Shown: positions 45,093 to 57,004, counted from the stretch's first letter. The stretch is DNA of 64,000 bases from Bradyrhizobium sp. NFR13 (GCF_900114605.1 NZ_FOTP01000001.1:124001-188000), one strand, 5' to 3'. Notes: generated from the letters alone by a model not told the origin. Numbers and translations: made by a program.

Positions 45093-45713
45093 ATGGCCGT
45101 CGCAGAACGAGGCTCCACAATGCCACCGCTCGCAAGCGCCCTGGTGCGAACAGGGCTGGCGCTCAAGCTCAATCAGATCAAGCGCGCGACGTCGTCCTAT
45201 GTCCGTGACCGCAGCGAGCAGACCCAGGGCATCGCGGTGTCCTATGCGGTCGCTGCGGGACTTTATGCTGCGGCAGGCGTCTTTCTGATCGCCACCTTGC
45301 TGGTCGGTGCCGCCGCGCTGTTTCGCTGGGTCGAACTGCATTACGGACTGTTTCAGGCATTTGGCGCAACCGGCGGATTGCTGCTGGTGCTCGCCGTCCT
45401 CTTCGCCATCCTCGCCGCGAGCCGGCTGAAACGTCCGGCGAAACAGTTTCCCAGTCTCGGCAGCCGCTTGCGCGTCGCGATCAATGCGAGTCCCGGCAAG
45501 CATGGGCAGACGATCTCGGCAGCACCCCACCGCGTGGCTGCGCCCAATGAATTCAGGCCGAGCACGCGCCCTGCTCAGCCACTGCAGAGCAGCGGCCCGG
45601 CGAAGGCTGGACTGGTACTCGCTGCGACGCTTGCCGGCTGGGCCTTCGCCCGGCGCCGCAGCTTGGCACAGCCGGCTCCTGCCCGCAGACCGGCGAGCAA
45701 AGCAAACGCCTGA
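45093..45713 (+). CDS. Phage-holin-superfamily-like two-helix membrane protein
   Basis: A protein of about 206 residues with an amphipathic region LALKLNQIKRATSSYVRDR, two strong membrane helices (about residues 52-75 and 86-110) with a short WVELHYG loop, and a polar basic tail ending in a weak third hydrophobic segment. Proteins of this layout are usually labelled phage holin family (DUF1469/Holin-X-like), but they are chromosomal envelope proteins and no phage genes are near. The start could also be the ATG at 45120. Its stop overlaps the start of the YihY gene. Confidence 0.65.
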   Translation: MAVAERGSTMPPLASALVRTGLALKLNQIKRATSSYVRDRSEQTQGIAVSYAVAAGLYAAAGVFLIATLLVGAAALFRWVELHYGLFQAFGATGGLLLVLAVLFAILAASRLKRPAKQFPSLGSRLRVAINASPGKHGQTISAAPHRVAAPNEFRPSTRPAQPLQSSGPAKAGLVLAATLAGWAFARRRSLAQPAPARRPASKANA

Positions 45714-46840
45714 TGGCCGTCCGGCGATCCGACACGGACAGCCTGTGGCTCATCGCAGCAACAACCTTCGCAGTGCTTGCGCTGCAGAGCTTCCTGGCGA
45801 CACGCACTGCCGGGAGATCGGTGGCTGCCGAGCCGCAACCAATCGGTGACACGGATGTCCCGCCGCCACAGACATTCACCCGCGAACTCGCACAACCCGG
45901 CCGCGGCCGCCACTCGTCCAGCCCACTGCAGATTCCATGGGCCGGCTGGAAGGACGTGCTGTGGCGCACCTATGAGCAGATCAATAAGGACCGGTTGCTG
46001 GCCATTGCGGCCGGCGTCGTGTTCTTCGGCCTGCTCGCCGTGTTTCCGGCAATCACTGCGCTGGTCTCCAGCTACGGGTTGTTCACCGATGCCTCGACGA
46101 TCTCCGGTAATCTGCAGTCACTGGCGCTGATGCTGCCGGATGGCTCCTTCCAGATCGTGCAGGACCAGATCACGCGCGTGTTGGCCAAGGGCCAAGCCAC
46201 GCTCGGCCTCACTTTCCTGTTTGGCCTCGCACTGGCGCTGTGGAGCGCCAATGCCGGAGTGAAGGCCGTGATCGACGCACTGAACGTCGTCTATGGCGAG
46301 CGCGAGAAGCGCAGCTTCATCAAGCTCAATCTTCTGTCCCTCGCCTTCACCACCGGCGCCATCGCCGCCCTCCTCGTGATGGTCAGCGCCGTGGTTGCCT
46401 TGCCACTGACGCTGGACCGGCTCGGCCTCGCCACCGACAGCAAGGTCATCATCAGCCTTGCCCGCTGGCCGCTTCTGCTGTTCGTCGTTGTGCTGGCCCT
46501 TGGCATTCTCTACCGCTTCGGGCCGAGCCGCCCCGGCGCGCGCTGGGAATGGCTCAGCATCGGCACCCTCGCCGCTGCCCTGCTTTGGCTCGCCGGATCG
46601 GCGCTGCTGTCCTGGTACCTGTCGAATTTCGGCAATTACAACGCCACCTATGGCTCGCTCGGTGCCGCCATCGGCCTGATGATGTGGATGTGGATGTCCG
46701 CCATTATCGTTCTGTGTGGGGCCGAACTGAATTCCGAGATCGAGCATCAGACCGCCGTGGATACCACCGTCGGGCCGGGCCGACCGATGGGCATGCGCGG
46801 CGCTGCCATGGCCGATACGCTGGGCCGCGCCAGCCCCTGA
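45713..46840 (+). CDS. YihY/BrkB-family inner-membrane protein
   Basis: A 375-residue membrane protein with an N-terminal single helix and a Pro-rich linker, then the BrkB core: AAGVVFFGLLAVFPAITALVS, LWSANAGVKAVIDALNVVYGE, KRSFIKLNLLSLAFTTGA, RFGPSRPGARWEWLSIGTL, and YGSLGAAIGLMMWMWMSAI. The family has been called virulence factor BrkB or ribonuclease BN by mistake; its true function is unsettled. Overlaps the upstream gene by one base (TGATG). Confidence 0.9.
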   Translation: MAVRRSDTDSLWLIAATTFAVLALQSFLATRTAGRSVAAEPQPIGDTDVPPPQTFTRELAQPGRGRHSSSPLQIPWAGWKDVLWRTYEQINKDRLLAIAAGVVFFGLLAVFPAITALVSSYGLFTDASTISGNLQSLALMLPDGSFQIVQDQITRVLAKGQATLGLTFLFGLALALWSANAGVKAVIDALNVVYGEREKRSFIKLNLLSLAFTTGAIAALLVMVSAVVALPLTLDRLGLATDSKVIISLARWPLLLFVVVLALGILYRFGPSRPGARWEWLSIGTLAAALLWLAGSALLSWYLSNFGNYNATYGSLGAAIGLMMWMWMSAIIVLCGAELNSEIEHQTAVDTTVGPGRPMGMRGAAMADTLGRASP

Positions 46841-46992
46841 GGTGCAAAAGCACCGGTGGGCAAGTTCTCCCGGCCCTGCTTTCCGAATCAACAATAATGC
46901 TAAGCTTCCCCGGACACTTAGCGCGGGAGCGCTCGCGGCCGTGCCTCCGCCGCGCTGTTCGGGAGTTTGGATGTGAGGATGTTGCGCGCGTT

Positions 46993-48462
46993 ATGATCCG
47001 CATCTCCACGATTTTTGTCGGCATCTGCATGGTGCTGGTCTCAGCGTCGCTTGGCCTGGTGCTGTATGCGATCGCCGGTATCAGCGGCTATGAGTCGGCC
47101 ATCGTCGCACTGACAGCGCTTACCGTAATGATCCTCTACAACGCGGTGTCGATGCGCATCAAAGACCGCGCCGAATCCACCGGCCAGATCAGCGATCTGT
47201 CGCGCGGCACCGCCGACCTCGCCCGGCAGGTCGCCGAATTCGGCCGCCGGCTCGCGGTGGTCGAGAGCAAGATCGCCTCCGCCGGCACCGCCAATCAGGA
47301 CCGTATCCAGACCGTCGCCGGCGAGATCGGCGAATTGGGCGCGCTGGTGAAGCAACTCGCCACATCGGTCGCCGCCCACGAGGACATGCTGACCGCGATG
47401 CCTGCGCCGGCGACTGCTCCTGCAGCGATCGCGCCGCCATCGCCATCGGTCAAACCCGTGACCGCTGCCGACATCGCCAAAGACACCGCGACACCGACGG
47501 CACCCGTGATCATCGTCAGGCCGGAGCCTGTGCCTGCACGCGACGATGCGCAGCTCATCGCCACGGTGAAGAATGCCATCGTCGACAATCGCATCGACAT
47601 CTATCTGCAGCCGGTGGTCACACTGCCGCAGCGCAAGGTGCGCTTCTATGAGGCGATGACGCGGCTGCGCGACGACAAGGATCAGGTGATCGCCGCCGAC
47701 GATTTCATCGGTCCTGCAGAAGCCGCGGGCCTGATGGGGCAGATCGATCACATCGTGCTGCTGCGCTGCATGCAGGTGCTGCGCCGCCTGATGGTGCGCA
47801 ACAAGGATGTCGGCGTGTTCTGCAACATGGCTGGCGCAACCCTGTCGAATGCCGAAACCTTCGCGCAATGCATCGATTTCCTCGAAGCCAATCGTGCGCT
47901 GGCGCCGTCCTTCGTGCTGGAATTCAAGCAGAGCGTGCTACGCAATCTCGGCCCGATCGAGAGCGAGCACCTCGCCGCACTCGCGCAGCGCGGCTATCGC
48001 TTCTCGATCGATCACGTTACGGATTTGCGGATCGAGCCGCGCGAACTCGCCGATCGTGGCGTCCGCTATATCAAGGTACCGGCATCGCTGTTGCTGGATC
48101 CGAAACACAGCTCGAATTCCGACATTCATCCGGCCGATCTCTCCGACCTGCTCGGCCGGTTCGGAATCGACCTGATCGCCGAGCGGATCGAGGGCGAACG
48201 GGCCGTGGTCGACCTGCTCGACTTCGACGTCCGGTTCGGGCAAGGCTTCCTGTTCGCGGCGCCCCGTCCGCTCCGGCCGGAAGTTCCGGCCAATGGCGGT
48301 GCGCCAAATCCTGCTATCAAGGAACCCGCCAGGGAACTCACAAAGGCACCCACGGACCCCAATGGCCCTGTGAGATCTGCCCCAACCACGCCTCCGCGGC
48401 CTGAGCCGCCGCGCTCCACCGGCAATGCCGCGCTGGCGCGCCGCGCGACCGGCCCGAACTGA
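46993..48462 (+). CDS. Membrane-anchored degenerate EAL-domain protein, TipF-like
   Basis: A 489-residue protein with two membrane helices (about 7-29 and 33-51), a coiled coil at about 60-130, a Pro/Ala-rich linker, and an EAL domain at about 186-425. EAL landmarks: YEAMTRL at 219-225 (EAM instead of EAL), CNMAG with Asn278, VLEFKQ with Glu310, SIDHVTDL at 338-345 where DDFG is expected, KVP at 361, AERIEGE at 397-403, and FGQGF. The second loop-6 Asp is His341, so hydrolysis of cyclic di-GMP is doubtful and a receptor role more likely. The order of parts matches Caulobacter TipF, a cyclic di-GMP receptor in flagellum assembly. The HAD gene follows 16 bases on. Confidence 0.8.
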   Translation: MIRISTIFVGICMVLVSASLGLVLYAIAGISGYESAIVALTALTVMILYNAVSMRIKDRAESTGQISDLSRGTADLARQVAEFGRRLAVVESKIASAGTANQDRIQTVAGEIGELGALVKQLATSVAAHEDMLTAMPAPATAPAAIAPPSPSVKPVTAADIAKDTATPTAPVIIVRPEPVPARDDAQLIATVKNAIVDNRIDIYLQPVVTLPQRKVRFYEAMTRLRDDKDQVIAADDFIGPAEAAGLMGQIDHIVLLRCMQVLRRLMVRNKDVGVFCNMAGATLSNAETFAQCIDFLEANRALAPSFVLEFKQSVLRNLGPIESEHLAALAQRGYRFSIDHVTDLRIEPRELADRGVRYIKVPASLLLDPKHSSNSDIHPADLSDLLGRFGIDLIAERIEGERAVVDLLDFDVRFGQGFLFAAPRPLRPEVPANGGAPNPAIKEPARELTKAPTDPNGPVRSAPTTPPRPEPPRSTGNAALARRATGPN

Positions 48463-48477
48463 ACGGCCTTCAATCCA

Positions 48478-49332
48478 ATGACCACACTACGTTTCGCCGA
48501 GCGCTTGCGCGATCTCACAGGCAATGTCGATGTCGTCCTCAGCGACATCTGGGGCGTCGTCCATAACGGTCTCGAGTCGTTCCCCGAGGCCTGCGAGGCG
48601 CTGCATACGTTCCGCGCCAATGGCGGCACGGTGATCCTGATCACCAATGCGCCGCGTCCGGCGGATTCGGTGCAGCGGCAACTCCGCAAGCTCGGCGTCG
48701 CCGACGATGTCTATGATGCGATCGTGTCGTCCGGCGACCTCACGCGCAATTTCGTCGCCGGCCGGCCGGGTCAGGCGATGTATCTGATCGGACCGGACCG
48801 TGACAGTTCGATCCATCGCGGTCTCGATGTGAAGCTCACCCCGCTCGAACAGGCCGACTACATCGTCTGCACCGGATTGTTCGACGACGAGACCGAATCC
48901 GCCGACGACTATCGCGACATGATGAACGAGGCGCTGGCGCGCAAGCTGACGCTCGTCTGCGCCAATCCCGACATCATCGTCGAGCGCGGCGATCGCCTGA
49001 TTTACTGCGCCGGCGCGGTCGCCGAACTCTATCGCGAGATGGGCGGCGAGGTGATCTTCTATGGCAAGCCGCATCGGCCGATCTACGATCAGGCGATGGC
49101 GCTGGCCAAGGCGAAGCGCGGCAAGGAGACAGCACTGGATCGCGTGCTGGCGATCGGCGATTCCGTGCGCACCGATCTTGCCGGCGCGCATGGCTTTGGC
49201 ATCGACCTGCTATTCGTCACCCGCGGCATCCATGCCGGTGACTTCGAAGGCATTGAACAGATGGGCGCCGCCGAAGTGAAGGAACTGTTCGGCCATCCGC
49301 CGAAGGCGCTGATGCGTGAATTGAAGTGGTGA
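48478..49332 (+). CDS. TIGR01459-type HAD-superfamily hydrolase
   Basis: A 284-residue class IIA HAD phosphatase-like protein. Motif I is VVLSDIWGVVHNG, where the nucleophile Asp is followed by Ile-Trp, and motif II is VILITNAPRP. The cap domain with VCTGLFDDE comes next, and motif IV is VLAIGDSVRTDLAGA. This subgroup is common in alphaproteobacteria; the substrate is unknown (sugar or nucleotide phosphate likely). It lies 16 bases after the EAL gene and is probably co-transcribed. Confidence 0.88.
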   Translation: MTTLRFAERLRDLTGNVDVVLSDIWGVVHNGLESFPEACEALHTFRANGGTVILITNAPRPADSVQRQLRKLGVADDVYDAIVSSGDLTRNFVAGRPGQAMYLIGPDRDSSIHRGLDVKLTPLEQADYIVCTGLFDDETESADDYRDMMNEALARKLTLVCANPDIIVERGDRLIYCAGAVAELYREMGGEVIFYGKPHRPIYDQAMALAKAKRGKETALDRVLAIGDSVRTDLAGAHGFGIDLLFVTRGIHAGDFEGIEQMGAAEVKELFGHPPKALMRELKW

Positions 49333-49380
49333 GCTGAGGCGACTTCTCCTGCAAGCGGCGAACCCGCGCTGGAGAGAGGA

Positions 49381-49980
49381 CTATTGCTGACGCCTGTGCG
49401 TCATCGCTGATTCAACTGTCAAACAGCCACTGCGCTTCAGACATACGTCATCGCCCCTGTTGTTTGCGGCGCGGGGGCGCCGTCGTCTCTTGCATTCCCG
49501 CCCCCTTGTGAGAGGGCGTGCGGAACGCCGGGTGCCCGTTGCACCCTGGGGCCTGATGCGCATGCGGTCTTCCGCAATCTAGTGTGCATCAGGACTTTCG
49601 GACGCGCCGAGAGAAGTGCCCGGCGTTCCGCCTGCGGTGTTTTTTCGACTTGCTTGCACTTTGCCTCAGCGAACGATCCGATCACCAAAACTATGGTCCC
49701 ACGGCGGAGGGACAGGGAACCTCAAGCGAGAAAGCCGGACGCGTTTCGATTTGGTCGTCCGTCACACTGTCCAGAGGGTCTTTCCATCTCAAGGCCGGCC
49801 GTGTCCTTGCCAGTGGCAGTGCTGGCGCAGATCCGTCCTGCCCGAAGACAGACGTCACCCATGAACCGCGTAACGCCGCATCTCCGGCGTCCACCGCACC
49901 CTGCCCCGCGAACGTGACGATCGCGATCGCCCCTCTCGGTGGGGCAGGACAGAGGAGACAATAGTCCTTAATGGAATATT
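49381..49980 (-). repeat. Large structured intergenic element
   Basis: Nested inverted repeats: GCGGAACGCCGGG (49520-49532) pairs with CCCGGCGTTCCGC (49619-49631). Inside it CCTGATGC (49552-49559) pairs with GCATCAGG (49586-49593), and inside that TGCGG pairs with CCGCA around 49563-49576. The left edge holds TGTCAAACAGCCAC (49417-49430), the inverse of the 14-mer ending the block at 6950-6963, so on the minus strand both elements end the same way. I recall similar blocks scattered in Bradyrhizobium-type genomes; the identity of the element is inference. Confidence 0.6.
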
Positions 49981-50029
49981 GTCAACGGGAGGTAGGAAAA
50001 AATGTTTGAGCGCTGTCTTGCCCGCCCCA

Positions 50030-50245
50030 CCCTCGTCATTCCGGGGCGCGGCCGGCACTTGCCGGACGCGAACCCGGAATCTCAGCACGGGAGTCTCTAG
50101 TCAGCGCAAAACACTCCGGGATTCCGGGTTCGCATTGCAGCGGCTGCGCCGCTTTCATGCGCCCCGGAATGACGGTGGAAACTCAGGGTTCGCACTCTGC
50201 CGGCTTCGCCGGCGACGCGCGCCCCGGAATGACGAGGAGGGACGA
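50030..50245. repeat. Array of REP-type palindromes
   Basis: Words such as GTCATTCCGGGGCGCG, CGCGAACCCGGAATCTC, GATTCCGGGTTCGC and GCGCCCCGGAATGAC recur in both orientations, with short stems such as GCAGCGGCTGCGCCGC and GCCGGCTTCGCCGGC between. This is the usual look of extragenic REP clusters in this family. Three or four units are present. Confidence 0.75.
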
Positions 50246-50252
50246 CAGACAT

Positions 50253-50281
50253 GAAAATGCCCGGCGCAAGGCCGGGCATTA
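50253..50281 (-). terminator. Terminator of cheY
   Basis: Stem AATGCCCGGC with a 4-base loop and arm GCCGGGCATT; on the minus strand it is followed by TTTT. It lies 38 bases past the cheY stop. Confidence 0.85.
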
Positions 50282-50318
50282 CGAAACTCGGAAGCTCAGA
50301 AGAGCGAAGCTGCGCGGC

Positions 50319-50714
50319 TTACGCCGGCACGGTGTCCGGGAACACGGCTTCGATCTTGGTCTTCAGCGTCGCCGCATTGAACGGCTTGACGATGTAGTTG
50401 TTCACGCCGGCCTTCTTGGCGGCAATCACGTTCTCGGTCTTGGATTCCGCCGTGATCATGATGAACGGGGTCTGCGACAGGTTGGGGTCGGCGCGGACTT
50501 CCTTGAGCAGGTCGTAGCCCGTCATCGGCTCCATGTTCCAGTCGGAAATCACCAGGCCGTATTTCTTGGTGCGCATCTTTTCCAGCGCCATCGAACCGTC
50601 GCTGGCATCGTCGATGTGCTCGAAACCCAGCTGCTTCAGAAGATTGCGAATGATGCGGATCATGGTGTTGTAATCGTCCACCACCAGCACCGTCATCGAC
50701 AAATCAACCGCCAT
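50319..50714 (-). CDS. cheY: Single-domain response regulator, CheY type
   Basis: A 131-residue receiver domain: acidic pair in VLVVDDYNTMIR, phosphorylation Asp in LVISDWNMEPMTG, conserved Thr in MITAES, and Lys in NYIVKPFNA. CheY carries the chemotaxis signal to the flagellar motor. SDWNMEP is the form found in motor-binding CheY proteins, but no cheA or cheW is adjacent, so it is a detached copy. The start at 50714 is favoured because GGGGGGA lies 6 bases before it, too close to the ATG at 50720. Confidence 0.88.
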   Translation of the reverse strand: MAVDLSMTVLVVDDYNTMIRIIRNLLKQLGFEHIDDASDGSMALEKMRTKKYGLVISDWNMEPMTGYDLLKEVRADPNLSQTPFIMITAESKTENVIAAKKAGVNNYIVKPFNAATLKTKIEAVFPDTVPA

Positions 50715-50974
50715 CTTCATTCCCCCCTGAGGCACGATACGCAAATGCAAAAAACGATATCTGCCGTCAGGCAAACCGTTCCAGCCGGGATTGGCTAGTA
50801 TGCTGTCCGCGGCCTGGAGCGAGAATTAGCAGGGTGGGTTAAATTTCCAGTTAACCGCCTCGTGGCGCGAAATTGGACAAATTCGAGCAAAAAGCCGATT
50901 TTACCTTCGCTTGACTTCGAGGCGGCGGGCGCGCCACGGTCCCCTACCCGCCAAAACCATCAACGAATCCAATC

Positions 50975-51946
50975 ATGACGACTGCCTTCACCGTGATCCG
51001 CGACACAACGCCTGCGAATGCCATCCCGCGCGGATGCGTCGTGGCCATGGGCAATTTCGACGGCGTCCATCTCGGCCACCGCGCGGTCATCGGTGCTGCG
51101 CTACGCATGGCGGAACTACATAAAACAAGCGCTTTGGCGGTGACCTTCGAGCCGCATCCGCGCAGTTTCTTCAGCCCGAACACGCCGCAGTTCCGGCTCT
51201 CCGACGAAGCCGCCAAGCTGCGCCTGCTGGCAGGAACCGGCCTCGCCGGCGCCGTTGTCATGACCTTCGACAAGGGACGCGCCAGCACCACGGCGCAAGA
51301 TTTCATTCACCACGATCTCATCGAACGTCTCGGCATCAGCGGCATCGCCGTGGGCTATGACTTTCATTTCGGCAAAGGCCGCGTCGGCTCTCCCAGCCTG
51401 CTGGCCAACGAAGCGCCGCGCCTCGGTATCGAAGTCGACATCCAGCCGCATGTCGATATCGATGAGCGCCCGGTGTCATCGACGGCGATCCGCATGGCCC
51501 TGGCTGAGGGCCAGGTGACCGAGGCCACGGAGATGCTGAACGGGCCGTGGTTCATCACTGGAGAGGTCATCCACGGCGCGAAACTCGGCCGCGACCTCGG
51601 CTATCCCACCGCCAATATCCGCCTGCATCCCAATTGCGGCCTCCGTCACGGCATCTACGCCGTTCGGGTTGGCCGCGGAAACGAGCGCCTCGACGGCGTT
51701 GCATCCTTTGGCCGCCGTCCCACTTTCGACAATGGCGCGCCGTTGCTCGAAGTCTTTCTGTTCGACTTCAAGGGCGACCTCTACGGCCAGACACTGGACG
51801 TCGCCTTCATCGCCTTCATCCGCGATGAAATGAAATTCGAGGGCATCGAGCCGCTGATCCGTCAGATGGACGACGATAGCGCCAAGGCGCGCGCCGCGCT
51901 GGCGGCCGCACCGGATGCGTTTCCGAAGCTGGGAGACCTCCCCTGA
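50975..51946 (+). CDS. ribF: Bifunctional riboflavin kinase/FAD synthetase
   Basis: Converts riboflavin to FMN and FAD. The N-terminal nucleotidyltransferase domain has AMGNFDGVHLGHRAVI and FHFGKGRVGS; the C-terminal flavokinase domain has GAKLGRDLGYPTANI and GVASFGRRPTFDNG. Length 323 is standard. The acetyltransferase gene begins at or just after its stop. The other flavin gene in the window, ribH2, is 26 kb away. Confidence 0.95.
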   Translation: MTTAFTVIRDTTPANAIPRGCVVAMGNFDGVHLGHRAVIGAALRMAELHKTSALAVTFEPHPRSFFSPNTPQFRLSDEAAKLRLLAGTGLAGAVVMTFDKGRASTTAQDFIHHDLIERLGISGIAVGYDFHFGKGRVGSPSLLANEAPRLGIEVDIQPHVDIDERPVSSTAIRMALAEGQVTEATEMLNGPWFITGEVIHGAKLGRDLGYPTANIRLHPNCGLRHGIYAVRVGRGNERLDGVASFGRRPTFDNGAPLLEVFLFDFKGDLYGQTLDVAFIAFIRDEMKFEGIEPLIRQMDDDSAKARAALAAAPDAFPKLGDLP

Positions 51947-51966
51947 CCAAGACCGAAAAGCAGAAG

Positions 51967-52503
51967 ATGCTCGTCGGCGAACTCTACCGCCCCGGCAGCC
52001 CCGAGCTTGTCGCCGACGAGAAGGCCAACAAGGCCTGGCTCGCGAAATACAACGCGCAGCTCGACCGGCCGGTGGCCGAACGGCGCGGACTACTTGCCGC
52101 TCATTTCGGAGCTGTCGGCCAGGATTGCGTGATCCGGCCGCCGTTCTTCTGCGACTACGGTTACAACATCCATCTCGGCGACAACGTCTTCCTGAATTTC
52201 AACTGCGTGATCCTGGATATCGTCGCGGTCACCATCGGCGACCGGACGCAAATCGGCCCGGCCGTGCAGATCTACGCCGCCGACCATCCCCGCGACGCCG
52301 AGACCCGCCGCAGCGGACTGGAATTCGGCCGGCCGGTCAAAATCGGCGCCGATGTCTGGATCGGCGGCGGCGCCATCATCGTGCCCGGCGTGACCATCGG
52401 TGACGGCGCCGTGATCGGGGCTGGCAGCGTTGTGACCCGGGACGTCGCCCCGAGCCAGACCGTGGCCGGCAATCCGGCCCGGCCGATCGGCAAGCAGGCC
52501 TGA
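51967..52503 (+). CDS. maa: Maltose O-acetyltransferase-like hexapeptide-repeat enzyme
   Basis: A 178-residue left-handed beta-helix acetyltransferase of the Maa/NodL/LacA group: the N-terminal MLVGELYRPGSPELVADEKA, then PPFFCDYGYNIHLGDNVFLN with the family Tyr/Asn, the catalytic His in AADHPRDAETR, and hexapeptide turns such as KIGADVWIGGGAIIVPG. It acetylates a sugar or oligosaccharide. Reading upstream in frame gives TKTEKQK, which looks like the family N-terminus, so translation may start at a CTG at 51943 overlapping the ribF stop. The listed ATG is the safe choice. Confidence 0.88.
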   Translation: MLVGELYRPGSPELVADEKANKAWLAKYNAQLDRPVAERRGLLAAHFGAVGQDCVIRPPFFCDYGYNIHLGDNVFLNFNCVILDIVAVTIGDRTQIGPAVQIYAADHPRDAETRRSGLEFGRPVKIGADVWIGGGAIIVPGVTIGDGAVIGAGSVVTRDVAPSQTVAGNPARPIGKQA

Positions 52504-52701
52504 TCCGCGTCAAAACCCCGTTAGGACGCTTTGCGATCCCTGTTCCGGCTGCTATTGAGTGCCGGATGTCTGCACGGCGCCCCATCATAAGCATTATCGG
52601 CCCGGCTTCCGCCTGAGCTTCGCTCGGCGCAAGACCGGGACCGTCCAGTTTTCATCGCGTTTTCACGCGTTTCAGCGCCATTCGAGCAAGCCAGAGCCAT
52701 T

Positions 52702-55694
<2,993 letters not shown>

Positions 55695-55698
<4 letters not shown>

Positions 55699-56192
55699 AA
55701 CCAGCCGTCCGCTCCGGGCTGATCGCAGCCATCGTCGTCCTGATCCTCGATCAGGCAACGAAGCTGTGGCTGCTCTATGGCTTCGATCTCGGCCATCGCG
55801 GCCTGGTCAGGATCACGCCGTTCTTCGATCTCGTTTTGGCCTGGAATACCGGCATCAGCTACGGCTGGTTCTCCGATTCCGGCCCGACCGGTCAGGTCCT
55901 GCTGGTGGCCATCAAGGCGATCGCGGTGGTGGCGCTGGCGGTCTGGATGGCGAAATCGGAGACCCGGCTAGCCACGATCGGGCTGGGGCTGATCATCGGG
56001 GGCGCGATCGGCAATGCCATCGACCGCTTCGCCTATGGCGCCGTGGTCGATTTCGCGCTCCTTCATGTCGAAATCGCCGGCAAGACCTACAACTGGTACG
56101 TGTTTAACCTTGCCGATGTCGCTATTGTTGCCGGTGTGGCGGCCCTGCTGTATGACTCTTTCTTCACGGTACCCGCCGCAAAAGCGCCCTGA
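55695..56192 (+). CDS. lspA: Lipoprotein signal peptidase (signal peptidase II)
   Basis: An inner-membrane aspartyl peptidase that removes the signal peptide of diacylglyceryl-prolipoproteins made by Lgt. The two catalytic Asp residues are in IGNAIDRF and FNLADVAI; four membrane helices and the NTGISYG motif agree. The start is the TTG at 55695, overlapping the ileS stop by 3 bases, giving 165 residues. No ATG is available before the first helix. Confidence 0.94.
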
Positions 56193-56290
56193 TCCCAGCC
56201 GATACGCAAGGCAAGGGCGATACCAGCGGAACCGCACTAGGATTCTCGGATTCTTGCCGATCCGCCAGATATTTGAACAGGATGAACACG

Positions 56291-57004
56291 ATGCGCGAGA
56301 CCGAAACCGGTTGGGCTCTGCACACTTCATCGGGCGCCTGGACGCGCGCCCTGCGCCTTACCGCCGTTGCCCTTAGCGTCGGTCTCGTGATGTCGGCAGG
56401 CGCTGTACGCGCAGCCGATGACGATGACGATGACTCCACTGTCGAACAGAAAGTGATCAAGCAGATCATGACTGGCCTCGGTGGTACCAACATGGAAAAC
56501 ACCGGCATCGACTACCGCGAGCGCTCGCCGCTGGTGGTCCCGCCGCGGATCGACCTGCCACCGCCGGCTGCCGCCACTGCCGCACCGGTCGCGAACTGGC
56601 CGAAGGATCCAGACGTGCAGCAGCGCCGCGCCGCTGCCGCCGCTGCGAAGACCGGACGCCCCGAAGAAGTGCTGGAAGCGGCCCGTCCGCTGACCCCGCG
56701 CGAAATGGCGCCGAAGCGCGCAAAGGGCGCGTCGTCAGCCGTGGACAATTCCTCGCCGGGCGACCCGAACAAGAACATCGTGCTGAGCCCGAAGCAGCTC
56801 GGCTATGAAGGCGGCCTGTTCAAGAACATGTTCGGCGGCAACAAGGGTGAGACCGCCGAGTTCAAGGGCGAGCCCACGCGTGAGTCGCTGACCCAGCCGC
56901 CCGCCGGTTACCAGACGCCTGCCTCCGGCTATGCCTATGGCACCGGGCCGAAGGAAGTCATGCGTAACGATTACAATCTCAACCCGATGACGGGTAAGTA
57001 CTGA
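56291..57004 (+). CDS. Exported Pro/Ala-rich protein of unknown function
   Basis: From the ATG at 56291 a protein of about 237 residues with a long basic N-region and a signal peptide (hydrophobic core LTAVALSVGLVMSAGAV). An acidic Asp run and a Pro/Ala/Lys low-complexity middle follow, and the protein ends NPMTGKY. The conserved part IKQIMTGLGGTNMENTGIDY with RSPLVVPP suggests an envelope protein that is mostly unfolded. Other ATG/TTG starts at 56282 and 56273 are possible. It sits between lspA and the M16 peptidase pair. No known domain. Confidence 0.65.
   Translation: MRETETGWALHTSSGAWTRALRLTAVALSVGLVMSAGAVRAADDDDDDSTVEQKVIKQIMTGLGGTNMENTGIDYRERSPLVVPPRIDLPPPAAATAAPVANWPKDPDVQQRRAAAAAAKTGRPEEVLEAARPLTPREMAPKRAKGASSAVDNSSPGDPNKNIVLSPKQLGYEGGLFKNMFGGNKGETAEFKGEPTRESLTQPPAGYQTPASGYAYGTGPKEVMRNDYNLNPMTGKY

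Larger units (their letters stand above)
49333..50318. other. Long gene-less region filled with repeats
   Basis: These 986 bases between the HAD gene and the cheY stop hold no supported gene. The left two thirds form one structured element (49381-49980) and the right third an array of REP palindromes (50030-50245) plus the cheY terminator. Open frames of 60-126 codons occur in several frames over the same bases, with Arg/Pro/Ser-rich products typical of chance reading of GC-rich DNA. Confidence 0.65.

Noticed and set aside
45093-46840. Prophage remnant suggested by the holin-family protein
   Set aside because: The neighbours are normal chromosomal genes with host-like composition, and no phage structural or integrase gene is present. 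The holin label is a superfamily name.
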